Positions 57,019 through 64,000 of a stretch of 64,000 nucleotides of DNA are shown here, piece after piece. Origin of the DNA: Pseudonocardia kunmingensis (GTDB lineage: Bacteria; Actinomycetota; Actinomycetes; Mycobacteriales; Pseudonocardiaceae). The notes under the pieces were generated by a model. That model did no database searches, was not told the DNA's origin, and saw nothing but the letters and a program-made list of their open reading frames with translations. The stretch covers positions 2,728,001 through 2,792,000 of the forward strand of contig NZ_VFPA01000001.1 in the NCBI RefSeq assembly GCF_006716445.1, read 5' to 3'. How positions within the stretch are numbered: position 1 is the first letter of the stretch; every line of letters starts with the position of its first letter. Position numbers and translations under genes: made by a program.

Positions 57019-58115
57019 CCGTCCCCTCCGATCCGGGCGAGCAGGCGGAACCCGGACCGCGTCACGTGGTTCGACGACTCCTCCGCCGCGGAGAGCACCG
57101 CCACGCCGACGCCCGCCTCCCGGTCGATGCCGATGAACGCGGCGAAGCCGCCCGTACCGCCGTTGTGCCACACGACCTCCCGCCCGGTCCCGGCGTCGGT
57201 CGTGGTGAACCAGGCCCAGCCGATGCGGTCCTCCTCGAAGGGCAGGCGCGGGGTGAGCGCGTCGATCCCGGGTGCCTGGCCAGTGAGCAGGGCGCGGGCG
57301 AGGGCGGCCATGTCGGTGACGTCGGCGCGGACGCCACCCGCCGGTGCGATCGCCTCGCCGAGCCACGGGTCGGCGTGGCGGCCACCCCCGGTCTCGCCGA
57401 ACAGGTCCCGCGGGCCGAGCTCGGCCGCGGACACCGGAACGATCGTGTCCCGCATCCCGAGCGGCCCGAGCACCCGCTCGGCCAGCAGCTGCGGGTACGG
57501 CGTCCCGGCCGCCGCGGCGAGCGCGGCGCCCAGCAGCTCGAAGCCGGTGTTGGAGTAGGTGGCGGGCGGCGCGGTGAGCTCGGCACCTTCCAGCGATGCC
57601 AGCCGCTCGGCGATCGTCCCGTCGTAGGGGTTGGCGGCCGTCAGCGAGCTCCAGTAGTTGCGCAGGAACTGCGCGAGCGTCTCCGGCTGGGGCGCCAGGC
57701 CCGAGTGGTGGGTGGCGAGCTGCGCGAGGGTGACGTCGGCGAGCGGCGCGTCGAGCGGGAGCAGGTCACCGACACGGGTCTCCGGCGCCACCTCACCGCG
57801 CTCGATCATGTCCGCGAACAGCAGGCCGGTGAGGCCCTTGCTGATCGATCCGATCTCGAACCGGTCCTCCGGGCGGGCACCGATCGCCGCGGTGCGCACG
57901 TCCCGCGCGGTCACGGCCGCGACGGCCAGCGCGGGCTGGTCCGGTCCCACGACCTCGCGCGCCAGTCGGGCGAGCTCGGCGTCACCGACGTGACCGCTCG
58001 GCAACGGCCCCGGCGCCGGGCGCCAGAGCAGCCCGGCCACCAGCGCCGGCAGGACGCAGACCACGATCAGGGCGACCCGCCGTCCCGTCCTCGGGGCCGT
58101 TCCGGCCGCGGTCAC
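57015..58115 (-). CDS. Membrane-anchored serine hydrolase, beta-lactamase fold
   Basis: The 366-residue protein has an N-terminal membrane anchor or signal (RRVALIVVCVLPALVAGLLW) without a lipobox Cys. Class C-type motifs are SISK (Ser and Lys in RFEIGSISKGLTGLLFADM), YSN (in PPATYSNTGFELLGA) and HNG (in EVVWHNGGTGGFAAF), the last in place of KTG/HxG. It could be a DD-peptidase-like or esterase-type enzyme acting outside the membrane. The GTG overlaps the stop of the ArsR-like regulator (GTGA), which is unusual company for this enzyme class outside known beta-lactamase systems. Confidence 0.87.
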   Translation of the reverse strand: MTAAGTAPRTGRRVALIVVCVLPALVAGLLWRPAPGPLPSGHVGDAELARLAREVVGPDQPALAVAAVTARDVRTAAIGARPEDRFEIGSISKGLTGLLFADMIERGEVAPETRVGDLLPLDAPLADVTLAQLATHHSGLAPQPETLAQFLRNYWSSLTAANPYDGTIAERLASLEGAELTAPPATYSNTGFELLGAALAAAAGTPYPQLLAERVLGPLGMRDTIVPVSAAELGPRDLFGETGGGRHADPWLGEAIAPAGGVRADVTDMAALARALLTGQAPGIDALTPRLPFEEDRIGWAWFTTTDAGTGREVVWHNGGTGGFAAFIGIDREAGVGVAVLSAAEESSNHVTRSGFRLLARIGGDG

Positions 58116-58627
58116 AGCGCGGCCGCGATCGCGACGAGCAGCGGCACGATGCGGTCCGCGGGGACCTGGACCTGGCCGCGCCCGCCCGAGCGCAGCCAGC
58201 CGGCGCCGGTGAGGGTGCGCACGTGGTGGTAGACCTGCCCGGTCGTCCCCATGCCCGCCAGCTCGGCGAGCGCGGCGGGGCTCGTGTGCCCGTTCAGCAC
58301 GGCGAGCAGGAGCCGCAGGCGCACGGGGTGGCCCAGTGCGGCCAGGCGCGCCGCGGCGCTGTCGGCGCCGCCCTCGTCCAGCTCGAGCAGGGCTTCGGTG
58401 CCGAGGCCGTACTGCCACTCCGCGCGCCCCGCCGTCGTGCCGACGGCCCCGGCGAACACGACCCCGCCGCCGTCGACGCCCGCGAGCCGCTCCCGCAGGC
58501 CGTCGAGCACCCAGAACACCCCGGGATCGTTCGGCCTCGGCAGCTCACTCCCGGCCGGGTCGATCCCGAGCCGGGCCTCGACGGCACGCAACCGCGCGTC
58601 CAGGTCATGCCAGGGGTCGCTGGTCAT
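58112..58627 (-). CDS. ArsR-like winged-helix regulator
   Basis: The 171-residue protein has an N-terminal helical region (WHDLDARLRAVEARLGIDPA) and a C-terminal winged helix with AARLAALGHPVRLRLLLAVL, LAELAGMGTTGQVYHHVRTL and GAGWLRSGGRGQVQVPADRI. The helix-turn-helix GTTGQVYHHVRTL is of the ArsR/helix_turn_helix_5 type. There is no metal-binding Cys motif, so a non-metal signal is likely. It is the first gene of an operon with the serine hydrolase and a small membrane protein, and a clear palindrome overlaps its promoter. Confidence 0.82.
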   Translation of the reverse strand: MTSDPWHDLDARLRAVEARLGIDPAGSELPRPNDPGVFWVLDGLRERLAGVDGGGVVFAGAVGTTAGRAEWQYGLGTEALLELDEGGADSAAARLAALGHPVRLRLLLAVLNGHTSPAALAELAGMGTTGQVYHHVRTLTGAGWLRSGGRGQVQVPADRIVPLLVAIAAAL

Positions 58628-58637
58628 CCATCAACTA

Positions 58638-58653
58638 TTACGAATTTACGTAA
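58638..58653. promoter_or_regulatory. Operator-like palindrome before ArsR-like gene
   Basis: TTACGAATTTACGTAA is a 16-bp near-perfect inverted repeat in an AT-rich island. It overlaps a minus-strand -10 box (TAATAG/AATAGT) 6-7 nt from the ATG at 58627, so binding would block the promoter. Confidence 0.65.
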
Positions 58654-58663
58654 AAGCTGCAAC

Positions 58664-59659
58664 TCAGGGCAGCTCGGCGGGCCCCTCCTGCGGCACCATG
58701 CCGAGCTGGTCGGCGACGGCGCCGAGCACGTCCTGGACCGCGATCGTGTCGGCGAGCGGCATCACGGCGCTCTCCGGCCGCCCCGCCAGCACGCCGTCGG
58801 TGACCTCCCGCAGCTCGTGCGAGTACCCGGCACCGGTGGCGGGCGCGGTGATCTCCTCGGCGGCGCGGCCCGTGCGGTGCAGCACGATCGTGTCGGGGTG
58901 GTGGAAGCGCGGCAGGACGTCGATCCACCCGTCGGTGCCGAACACCCGCATCTGCCCGGGCGTCGCGCAACGCAGCGACGTGAACAGCGACGCCGTGCGG
59001 CCGTCGGCCCAGCCGAGCAGCACCGCCTCCTCGACGTCCACCCCCGACGGCGCGAGGGTGCCGTGCGCGACCACGGTGTCCGGCGTCCCGAGCACCATCT
59101 GCGCGAACGAGACCGGGTAGACCGTCAGGTCGAACAGCGCACCCCCACCCACGGCCGGGTTGTAGTACCGGTCCTGCGGGTCGGTGGGGGCGTTGACGCC
59201 GAGCTCGCCCTGCACGCCGCGGACGTCGCCGATCGCGCCGTCGGCGAGCAGGTCGCGCAGCCGCACGATCGCGGGCTGGAAGCGCGTCCACATCGCCTCC
59301 ATCACGAACACACCGGCGTCGGTCGCGGCCGCGGCGACCTCGCGGGTGGCCGCGGGCGTCACCGTGAACGCCTTCTCGACCAGCAGTGCCTTCCCCGCCT
59401 TCACCGCCGCCAGCGCCACCGCCCGGTGCTGCGGGTGCGGTGTGGCGATGTAGAGCGCGTCGACCTCGGGGTCCTCCACGATCTCCCGGTACGAGCCGTG
59501 CGCGCGGCCGATCCCGTTCGCGTCCGCGAACGCCCGCGCCCGCTCCGGCGACCGGGACGCGACCGCGACGACCTCGGCATCGGGCAGGTGCACGAAGTCG
59601 CGCACGACCTTCGCCGCGATCCGGCCCGGACCCACCACTCCCCAACGAACGCTGCTCAT
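58664..59659 (-). CDS. Gfo/Idh/MocA-family oxidoreductase
   Basis: The 331-residue protein starts with the NAD(P) fold RWGVVGPGRIAAKVVRDFVH, then VDALYIATPHPQHRAVALAA and the conserved GKALLVEKAFTVTPAATREV, in which EK supplies the catalytic Lys. The C-terminal half has the GGGALFDLTVYPVSFAQMVL pattern of trans-1,2-dihydrobenzene-1,2-diol or sugar dehydrogenases. It reduces or oxidizes a sugar-like compound; the substrate is unknown. It ends 10 bp before the palindrome of the downstream ArsR-like gene. ATG at 59659 chosen because the domain starts there. Confidence 0.9.
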   Translation of the reverse strand: MSSVRWGVVGPGRIAAKVVRDFVHLPDAEVVAVASRSPERARAFADANGIGRAHGSYREIVEDPEVDALYIATPHPQHRAVALAAVKAGKALLVEKAFTVTPAATREVAAAATDAGVFVMEAMWTRFQPAIVRLRDLLADGAIGDVRGVQGELGVNAPTDPQDRYYNPAVGGGALFDLTVYPVSFAQMVLGTPDTVVAHGTLAPSGVDVEEAVLLGWADGRTASLFTSLRCATPGQMRVFGTDGWIDVLPRFHHPDTIVLHRTGRAAEEITAPATGAGYSHELREVTDGVLAGRPESAVMPLADTIAVQDVLGAVADQLGMVPQEGPAELP

Positions 59660-59690
59660 GCGGCCATCCTCGTCCACGCCGTTCCACAGC

Positions 59691-59711
59691 TGTGGACAAC
59701 CCCGTGGACAA
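59691..59711 (-). promoter_or_regulatory. Two DnaA-box-like sites in a divergent promoter
   Basis: TGTGGACAA (59691-59699) is the exact complement of the actinobacterial DnaA box TTGTCCACA, and CGTGGACAA (59703-59711) matches 8 of 9. A TTCCACA half lies just before. No origin genes are near, so this may be a DnaA titration or regulatory site. Confidence 0.4.
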
Positions 59712-59806
59712 CCGAACGCGTGTTCGAGATTGGCCTCCTGGGGACTCGTCGGTGTGGCAGCTCCCCCACCCGGGAACGGTGAGGGCGCCGGAGTGGAGGT
59801 GACCAC

Positions 59807-60235
59807 GTGGACACCGGGAACGAGACGCGCTCAGCGGCACTGCACTGGCACCTCCCGCCGGCGCCCGCCGCCGTGGGGCTCGTGCGCCGCCGGCTGGACG
59901 CCGCCCTCCGGGAGCGCGACGTCCCGGACGAGGCCCACGAGGCGGTGCTCCTCGTCGCCAACGAGCTCGCCGCGAACGCGGTGGAGCACGGCGAGGGCTC
60001 CGTGGACGTCGACGCCACGTTCTCCGACGGCTCCGTCCGGATCGCGGTCCGGGACGCCTCCGCGGACCCACCACGCCTCCGGTCCCCGAGCCCGTCCTCA
60101 CTGCGGGGGCGGGGCCTGCTGGTGGTCGACTCCCTGGCGACGCGCTGGAACTGGAGCACCGACGGCGCCGGCAAGACCGTGTGGGCGGAGGTGCCGACCG
60201 ACCGCGCGCTCGACGGAGCCGCTCAACGCCCGTGA
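59807..60235 (+). CDS. Anti-sigma-factor-type ATP-binding (GHKL) protein
   Basis: The 142-residue protein has [20 protein letters not shown], the N-box LLVANELAANAVEHGEGSVD, the G1-like VRIAVRDASADPP and a G2-like LRGRGLLVVDSLATRW, ending with the strand TVWAEVP. This is the single-domain GHKL kinase fold of RsbW/SpoIIAB-like proteins, which are very numerous in actinomycetes and regulate sigma factors or anti-anti-sigma proteins. GGAGGTG lies before the GTG. No sigma or antagonist gene is adjacent. Confidence 0.9.
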   Translation: MDTGNETRSAALHWHLPPAPAAVGLVRRRLDAALRERDVPDEAHEAVLLVANELAANAVEHGEGSVDVDATFSDGSVRIAVRDASADPPRLRSPSPSSLRGRGLLVVDSLATRWNWSTDGAGKTVWAEVPTDRALDGAAQRP

Positions 60236-60345
60236 CGCCGCCGACCGTTGTGCGCCCGCAGCTCCACGCTCGAGCGGTGCCCCCGCCTGACGCGATGGCG
60301 GCCGCGGCGGAAGTACCGCCGCAGCCATCGCGCCAAGTTGATCAT
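60223..60345 (-). CDS. Possible very basic 40-residue protein
   Basis: An ATG at 60345 opens a 40-codon frame whose product is rich in Arg and His (NLARWLRRYFRRGRHRVRRG and RAHNGRRRHGR). It lies in the 287-bp gap before the DinB gene and overlaps the end of the GHKL gene by 13 bp. No good ribosome site is visible. The composition could be genuine (nucleic-acid-binding) or an effect of high GC. The rest of the gap holds the DinB promoter region and nothing else I can name. Confidence 0.3.
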   Translation of the reverse strand: MINLARWLRRYFRRGRHRVRRGHRSSVELRAHNGRRRHGR

Positions 60346-60522
60346 GGTGCCGAGGTTACCCAGCCGCCACGGTGGGTGAGCGCGACCGACACGAACCGTG
60401 AACAGCGAGGCGATCGCCGATCCGGGTGTGACGTGCGCCATCCGACGATGCGGTAGAAGGGGTCAGGAACTGTCCGCTCGGCCCGAGATCCTCGACCTCC
60501 ATCGAGCACCGGAAGGACGGCG

Positions 60523-61098
60523 ATGACCGTGACCACGACGACCCGGGCCCTCGATCCCGAGAGGGCCGAGCTGCTCGCGGGGCTCGCGACCGCACGCTCC
60601 GCCCTGATCGGCACCACCCAGGGGCTCACCGACGAGCAGGCCGCCGCGCACCCGACCGTCAGCTCGCTGTGCCTCGGCGGGCTGGTCAAGCACGTCGCGG
60701 CCATGGAGGAGACCTGGATGCGCTTCGCGGTCGAGGGCCCCTCCGCGATGCGCTACGACCTGCCCGACGGCGTCACCTGGGAGGACTTCGCGGCCGGCAC
60801 CGCCCGCGAGTACCCGCAGTGGGCCATCGAGCACCAGAACGGCTTCCGCGTGCTGCCCGGCGAGACCCTGGCAGGCGTCCTCGAGCGCTACACGCGCGTC
60901 GCCGCCCGCACCGAGCAGGTCGTCGCCGACATCCCGGACCTGTCCGCGTCCCACCCGCTCCCCGAGGCGCCGTGGCACCCGCGGGGCGAGGAGCGCAGCG
61001 TGCGCCAGGTGCTGCTCCACCTGATCCACGAGACCGCCCAGCATGCCGGGCACGCCGACATCCTCCGCGAGGCGCTCGACGGCCGCACCGCGGGCTGA
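60523..61098 (+). CDS. DinB-family protein
   Basis: The 191-residue four-helix-bundle protein has LLAGLATARSALIGTTQGLT, metal His in GGLVKHVAAMEETWM, and the C-terminal SVRQVLLHLIHETAQHAGHADILREAL with the second and third His ligands. DinB/YfiT-like proteins bind zinc or nickel; many act as thiol transferases (bacillithiol- or mycothiol-dependent), and this one fits the DUF664 group seen in actinobacteria. AGGACGG precedes the ATG. The AlkZ-like gene starts 6 bp after its stop, so the two form an operon. Confidence 0.88.
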   Translation: MTVTTTTRALDPERAELLAGLATARSALIGTTQGLTDEQAAAHPTVSSLCLGGLVKHVAAMEETWMRFAVEGPSAMRYDLPDGVTWEDFAAGTAREYPQWAIEHQNGFRVLPGETLAGVLERYTRVAARTEQVVADIPDLSASHPLPEAPWHPRGEERSVRQVLLHLIHETAQHAGHADILREALDGRTAG

Positions 61099-61104
61099 TC
61101 GACC

Positions 61105-62199
61105 GTGGTGTCCCGGATCGGCTCCCGCGCCCTCAACCGCGCAGCGCTCGCCCGGCAGCTCCTGCTCGACCGCGCCGAGGTCACGGTCGAGGACGCCGTG
61201 GCGCACCTGTGCGGCCTGCAGGCCCAGGAACCGCAGGAACCGTTCGTCGGGCTCTGGTCACGGCTGCGCGCGTTCGATCCCGCGACGCTGTCGGGTCTGC
61301 TCCTCGAGCGGCGGGTGGTGCGCACCCACCTCATGCGCCGCACGGTCCACCTCGTCACCGCGGACGACGTGCTGGCGTGGCGGTCGCGCCACGACGCGAT
61401 GCTGCGGCAACGGGCCATGGGCGTGTACCGCCGCGAGCTCGACGGGATCGATCTCGACGAGCTCGCCGCGGCCGGCCGCGCGGTGCTGGCCGACGGGACG
61501 CCCCGCTCGATGTCCGAGCTCGGGCGGATCCTCGCCGAACGCTGGCCGGCTCCGGGACCGCGCGTGCTGGGCGAGGTGGTGATCGCCACCCTCGTGCCGA
61601 CGGTGCAGCTGCCGCCCCGCGGGCTCTGGCGCTCGACCGCCGGCGTGCAGAACGCCCCGGTGTCGTCGTGGCTGGGCCGCGAGGTCGACCCACCGCCCGC
61701 GGACGGCACGGACCCGGTCGGGGAAACGCTGGTGCGGCGCTACCTCGCCGCGTTCGGGCCTGCCGCCACGGCCGACCTGCGCGCCTGGTGCGGCCTCGCC
61801 GGGCTGCCCCGGTCGGTGGCGGCGCTGCGCGATCAGCTGGTCTCCTTCCGCGACGAACGCGGCCGCGAGCTGCTCGACCTCCCCGACGCGCCGCGCCCGG
61901 ACCCCGACACCCCGGCCCCGGTGCGCTTCCTGCCTGCGTTCGACAACGCGATCCTGGGCTACGACGACCGCAGCCGCATCGTCGACGACGCCCACCGCGG
62001 CCTGTCGGTGGCCGGCGAGCGCGCCGTGCTCGTCGACGGCCGGGTGGCCGCGACCTGGACGGTCGAGGCGGGCACCGTGGTCGTCACCCCGCTGCGCCGG
62101 CTCTCCCGGTCCGACCGCGCGGCGGTGGAGGAGGAGGGCCGGGAGGTGTCGTCCTTCCTCTCGGAAGGCGAGCACCACCACGTGCGCATCTCCCCCTGA
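61105..62199 (+). CDS. Winged-helix DNA glycosylase-like protein (AlkZ family)
   Basis: The 364-residue protein matches the winged-helix DNA-binding family that includes Streptomyces AlkZ and E. coli YcaQ. The catalytic-type QxQ is in AVAHLCGLQAQEPQEPFVGL; other blocks are VVRTHLMRRTVHLVTADDVL, LPPRGLWRS and the late FLPAFDNAILGYDDRSRIV. AlkZ-type enzymes remove bulky alkylated bases or unhook interstrand crosslinks and often protect a producer of a genotoxin; many relatives are uncharacterized. No toxin-synthesis cluster is visible here. It is in an operon with DinB. Confidence 0.85.
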   Translation: MVSRIGSRALNRAALARQLLLDRAEVTVEDAVAHLCGLQAQEPQEPFVGLWSRLRAFDPATLSGLLLERRVVRTHLMRRTVHLVTADDVLAWRSRHDAMLRQRAMGVYRRELDGIDLDELAAAGRAVLADGTPRSMSELGRILAERWPAPGPRVLGEVVIATLVPTVQLPPRGLWRSTAGVQNAPVSSWLGREVDPPPADGTDPVGETLVRRYLAAFGPAATADLRAWCGLAGLPRSVAALRDQLVSFRDERGRELLDLPDAPRPDPDTPAPVRFLPAFDNAILGYDDRSRIVDDAHRGLSVAGERAVLVDGRVAATWTVEAGTVVVTPLRRLSRSDRAAVEEEGREVSSFLSEGEHHHVRISP

Positions 62200-62214
62200 G
62201 CCACCTCGGGTGGT

Positions 62215-63099
62215 TCACCCCGGGCCGCGCATCTGCTGCCCGACCAGTTCGGCGAACTCGGCGGCAGCCGGCTCCAGGTCGGCCCACGACCGCGCAGCCC
62301 AACCGGCGGTCGGCCCGGGCAGCTCCGGGATCGGCACGAACCGGAGCTCCGGGTGCGCCGGCGGGGCCCAGTCCGGGACGGTCGCGACGACGGCCCGGTT
62401 CACGCCCAGCTCCGCGAGCAGGAGCGCGGTGTCCCACTCCGCGACACCCCGTGTCGCGAGTACGTCCTCGCCGAACAGCGCTTCGAGCCACCCCTGCGAG
62501 CTCGACGACACGGGCAGCACGATGTTCGCGATGTCGACGAGCTCGTCCGGGCTCAGGCTCGCCCGCGCCGCCAGCGGGTCGTCGCGGTTGACCGCCAGCG
62601 ACCACGTGAGCTCGACCAGCGGGCGCAGTTCGACGTCGGTGAGCGGGCCGGTGATGGAGATCAGTGCGATGTCGACGCGGTTCGCCGCGAGATCGGTGAG
62701 GCACGCCCGGGTCGTCGCCTGCGTGCGGAAGGTCAGCTGCACGCCGGGGTGGCGGCGGCGCACCTGCAGGATCGCGTCGGGCATGAAGTGGCGGACCGTG
62801 GCGGCGCCCGAGCCGACCCGCACCTCACCCGCCCCTCCGGCCGCCATCGCGCGCAGCTGCAGCGTCGCGGCGTCGATGCGTCCCACTCCCGCCAGGGCGG
62901 CGTCGCGCAGCAGCCGGCCGGCGGCCGTGGGCAGCACTCCGCGCGGGCGCCGCTCGAGGAGGCTCAGCCCGAACTCGCGCTCCAGCCGGCGCACGTGCTG
63001 GCTCACCGCCGACTGGCTGCACGACATCGCCCTCGCCACCGCGGTGAAGCTGCCGCGGTCGCAGACCTCCACGAACACCCGCAGGTCCTCCAACGTCAC
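62215..63099 (-). CDS. LysR-family regulator
   Basis: The 294-residue protein has the LysR helix-turn-helix (LEDLRVFVEVCDRGSFTAVA, RAMSCSQSAVSQHVRRLERE, GLSLLERRPRGVLPTAAGR) and a two-lobed effector domain. It is divergent from the amidase gene at 63270 and should activate or repress it; the 170-bp gap holds AT-rich stretches (TATCGCTTATCAATA near 63110) that could be LysR boxes. The inducer is likely the amide substrate or its product. The GTG start follows the usual pattern for the family. Confidence 0.9.
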   Translation of the reverse strand: MTLEDLRVFVEVCDRGSFTAVARAMSCSQSAVSQHVRRLEREFGLSLLERRPRGVLPTAAGRLLRDAALAGVGRIDAATLQLRAMAAGGAGEVRVGSGAATVRHFMPDAILQVRRRHPGVQLTFRTQATTRACLTDLAANRVDIALISITGPLTDVELRPLVELTWSLAVNRDDPLAARASLSPDELVDIANIVLPVSSSSQGWLEALFGEDVLATRGVAEWDTALLLAELGVNRAVVATVPDWAPPAHPELRFVPIPELPGPTAGWAARSWADLEPAAAEFAELVGQQMRGPG

Positions 63100-63269
63100 C
63101 GCATGAAGCTATCGCTTATCAATACCGCGTAAAACCCGAGGATTGACTACCACTTCGAGGGCCGCGACGATCTCCTCGCAACGCCTGCGGCAGCCCCTCC
63201 GCGGCGCAGGGCACCGTCGATCGAGGCGTGCGGCATGACCGTGACGAACTCGGAGAGGAACGTGCCCTG

Positions 63270-64000
63270 ATGGGCGAACTGCACCACATTTCGGCAACCG
63301 AGGCGCTCCGTGCCTTCCGCACCCGGCAGCTGTCGCCGGTCGAGCTCACCGAGGCGGTGATCGCGCGCGCCGAGCGGACCGAGCCCGTCGTCAACGCGCT
63401 GGGCCACCGCTTCTTCGACGAGGCGCTCCGCCAGGCCGAGCGGGCCGAGCGCCGCTACGCGGGCGAGGACGGCCCACCGCGGCCGCTGGAGGGGTTGCCC
63501 ACCGTCGTCAAGGAGGACGAGCCGGTGGCCGGGCAGCCCTGGACCCAGGGATCGCTGAACCACCGGGACCTCGTGGCCACGCACACCTCGGTCTACGCGC
63601 GGCGCCTGATCGACGCCGGCGCGATCGTGCACGCGAGGAGCACCGCCTCCGAGTTCGCCACGGCGGCGTTCACGCACTCGGCGCTCTGGGGTGTGACCCG
63701 CAACCCGTGGAACCCGGACGTGTCGCCCGGCGGCTCGTCGGGTGGGTCCGCCGCGGCGCTCGCGGCCGGCTCCACGGTGCTGGCGAGCGGCTCGGACACC
63801 GCAGGCTCCATCCGGGTGCCGGCATCGTTCACCGGCGTCGTCGGGTTCAAGCCACCGCACGGCCGGGTGCCGGTGGACCCGCCCTTCCACCTCGACGGCT
63901 ACGTGCACTCGGGCGTGCTCGCCCGCACGGTCGCCGACGCCGCACTGCTGCAGAACGTGGTGGCAGGGCCGCACGCAGGCGACGTCGGATCGCTGCGGCC
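63270..64000 (+). CDS. Amidase-signature enzyme (5' part, cut by window)
   Basis: The frame starts with an ATG at 63270 and runs off the right edge after 243 codons. Amidase marks are LSPVELTEAVIARAERTEPV, the Lys in GLPTVVKEDEPVAG, SPGGSSGGSAAALAAGSTVL and SGSDTAGSIRVPASFTGVVG, which give the Ser-cisSer-Lys triad in canonical form. In place of the usual VKDN the sequence has VKED. GGAGAGG lies 12 nt upstream. It is divergent from the LysR gene. It is unlike the amidase at 37605, whose nucleophile motif is altered; the substrate is not evident. Confidence 0.88.
   Translation, partial: MGELHHISATEALRAFRTRQLSPVELTEAVIARAERTEPVVNALGHRFFDEALRQAERAERRYAGEDGPPRPLEGLPTVVKEDEPVAGQPWTQGSLNHRDLVATHTSVYARRLIDAGAIVHARSTASEFATAAFTHSALWGVTRNPWNPDVSPGGSSGGSAAALAAGSTVLASGSDTAGSIRVPASFTGVVGFKPPHGRVPVDPPFHLDGYVHSGVLARTVADAALLQNVVAGPHAGDVGSLR

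Noticed and set aside
59691..59711. DnaA-box-like sites as a replication origin
   Set aside because: Only two sites, no AT-rich unwinding region and no dnaA, dnaN, gyrB or parAB nearby.

Overview
The window is very GC-rich, gene-dense DNA with many GTG starts, GTGA/ATGA/TGATG gene overlaps and mycobacterium-like acyl-CoA metabolism genes. It looks like the chromosome of an actinomycete, most likely a member of the Pseudonocardiales such as Pseudonocardia; the genus is inference. I count 60 protein genes (two cut by the window edges, one a 17-codon leader ORF, one a doubtful 40-codon ORF). I see no rRNA, tRNA, CRISPR array, prophage or transposase.

Layout. 1-5.8 kb: a spermidine-synthase-like membrane protein, then the leucine-degradation-type operon accD1-accA1-fadE19. 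5.9-13 kb: two small conserved proteins, an MFS carrier translationally coupled to a PDC-hydrolase-like amidohydrolase, a two-component pair in convergent orientation, and a TetR regulator that shares an operator-like palindrome with accD1. 13-19 kb: a lipoprotein serine hydrolase, then an NRAMP transporter-pxpA-pxpB-pxpC-DUF1445 operon (5-oxoproline use). 19-24 kb: epoxide hydrolase, EamA exporter, an alpha/beta hydrolase behind a leader ORF and hairpin, and a HAMP-type adenylate cyclase. 24-30 kb: MaoC hydratase, large FabG, thiolase, TetR and acyl-CoA oxidase, a beta-oxidation-like set. 30-33.6 kb: a two-gene operon of a winged-helix protein and a 1044-residue double-ATPase (AAA plus HerA-like), the best candidate here for a poorly described system. 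33.8-46 kb: mostly single metabolic genes with local regulators. 46-64 kb: a 168-bp MITE, a TPM-domain protein, a GH3 glycosidase with LacI repressor, MarR-MFS, a gluconate-type permease with DeoR, an ArsR-like regulator with a serine hydrolase, an oxidoreductase, an anti-sigma-type kinase, DinB and AlkZ-like proteins, and a LysR-amidase pair.

Two window-wide features stand out. First, gene 3' ends carry at least six unrelated families of short palindromic or tandem repeats (a 50-bp hairpin in four copies, a 19-bp perfect stem, nested CACACCGAC palindromes, a GGTCCGAG family, a 42-bp tandem repeat and a MITE), and in four cases the repeat itself supplies the stop codon of the adjacent gene. 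Second, a dozen or so genes have a TANNNT -10 box placed 6-8 nt before the start codon with no Shine-Dalgarno sequence, the arrangement of leaderless transcripts. Many divergent promoters also carry clear palindromes that can be assigned to the adjacent regulator.
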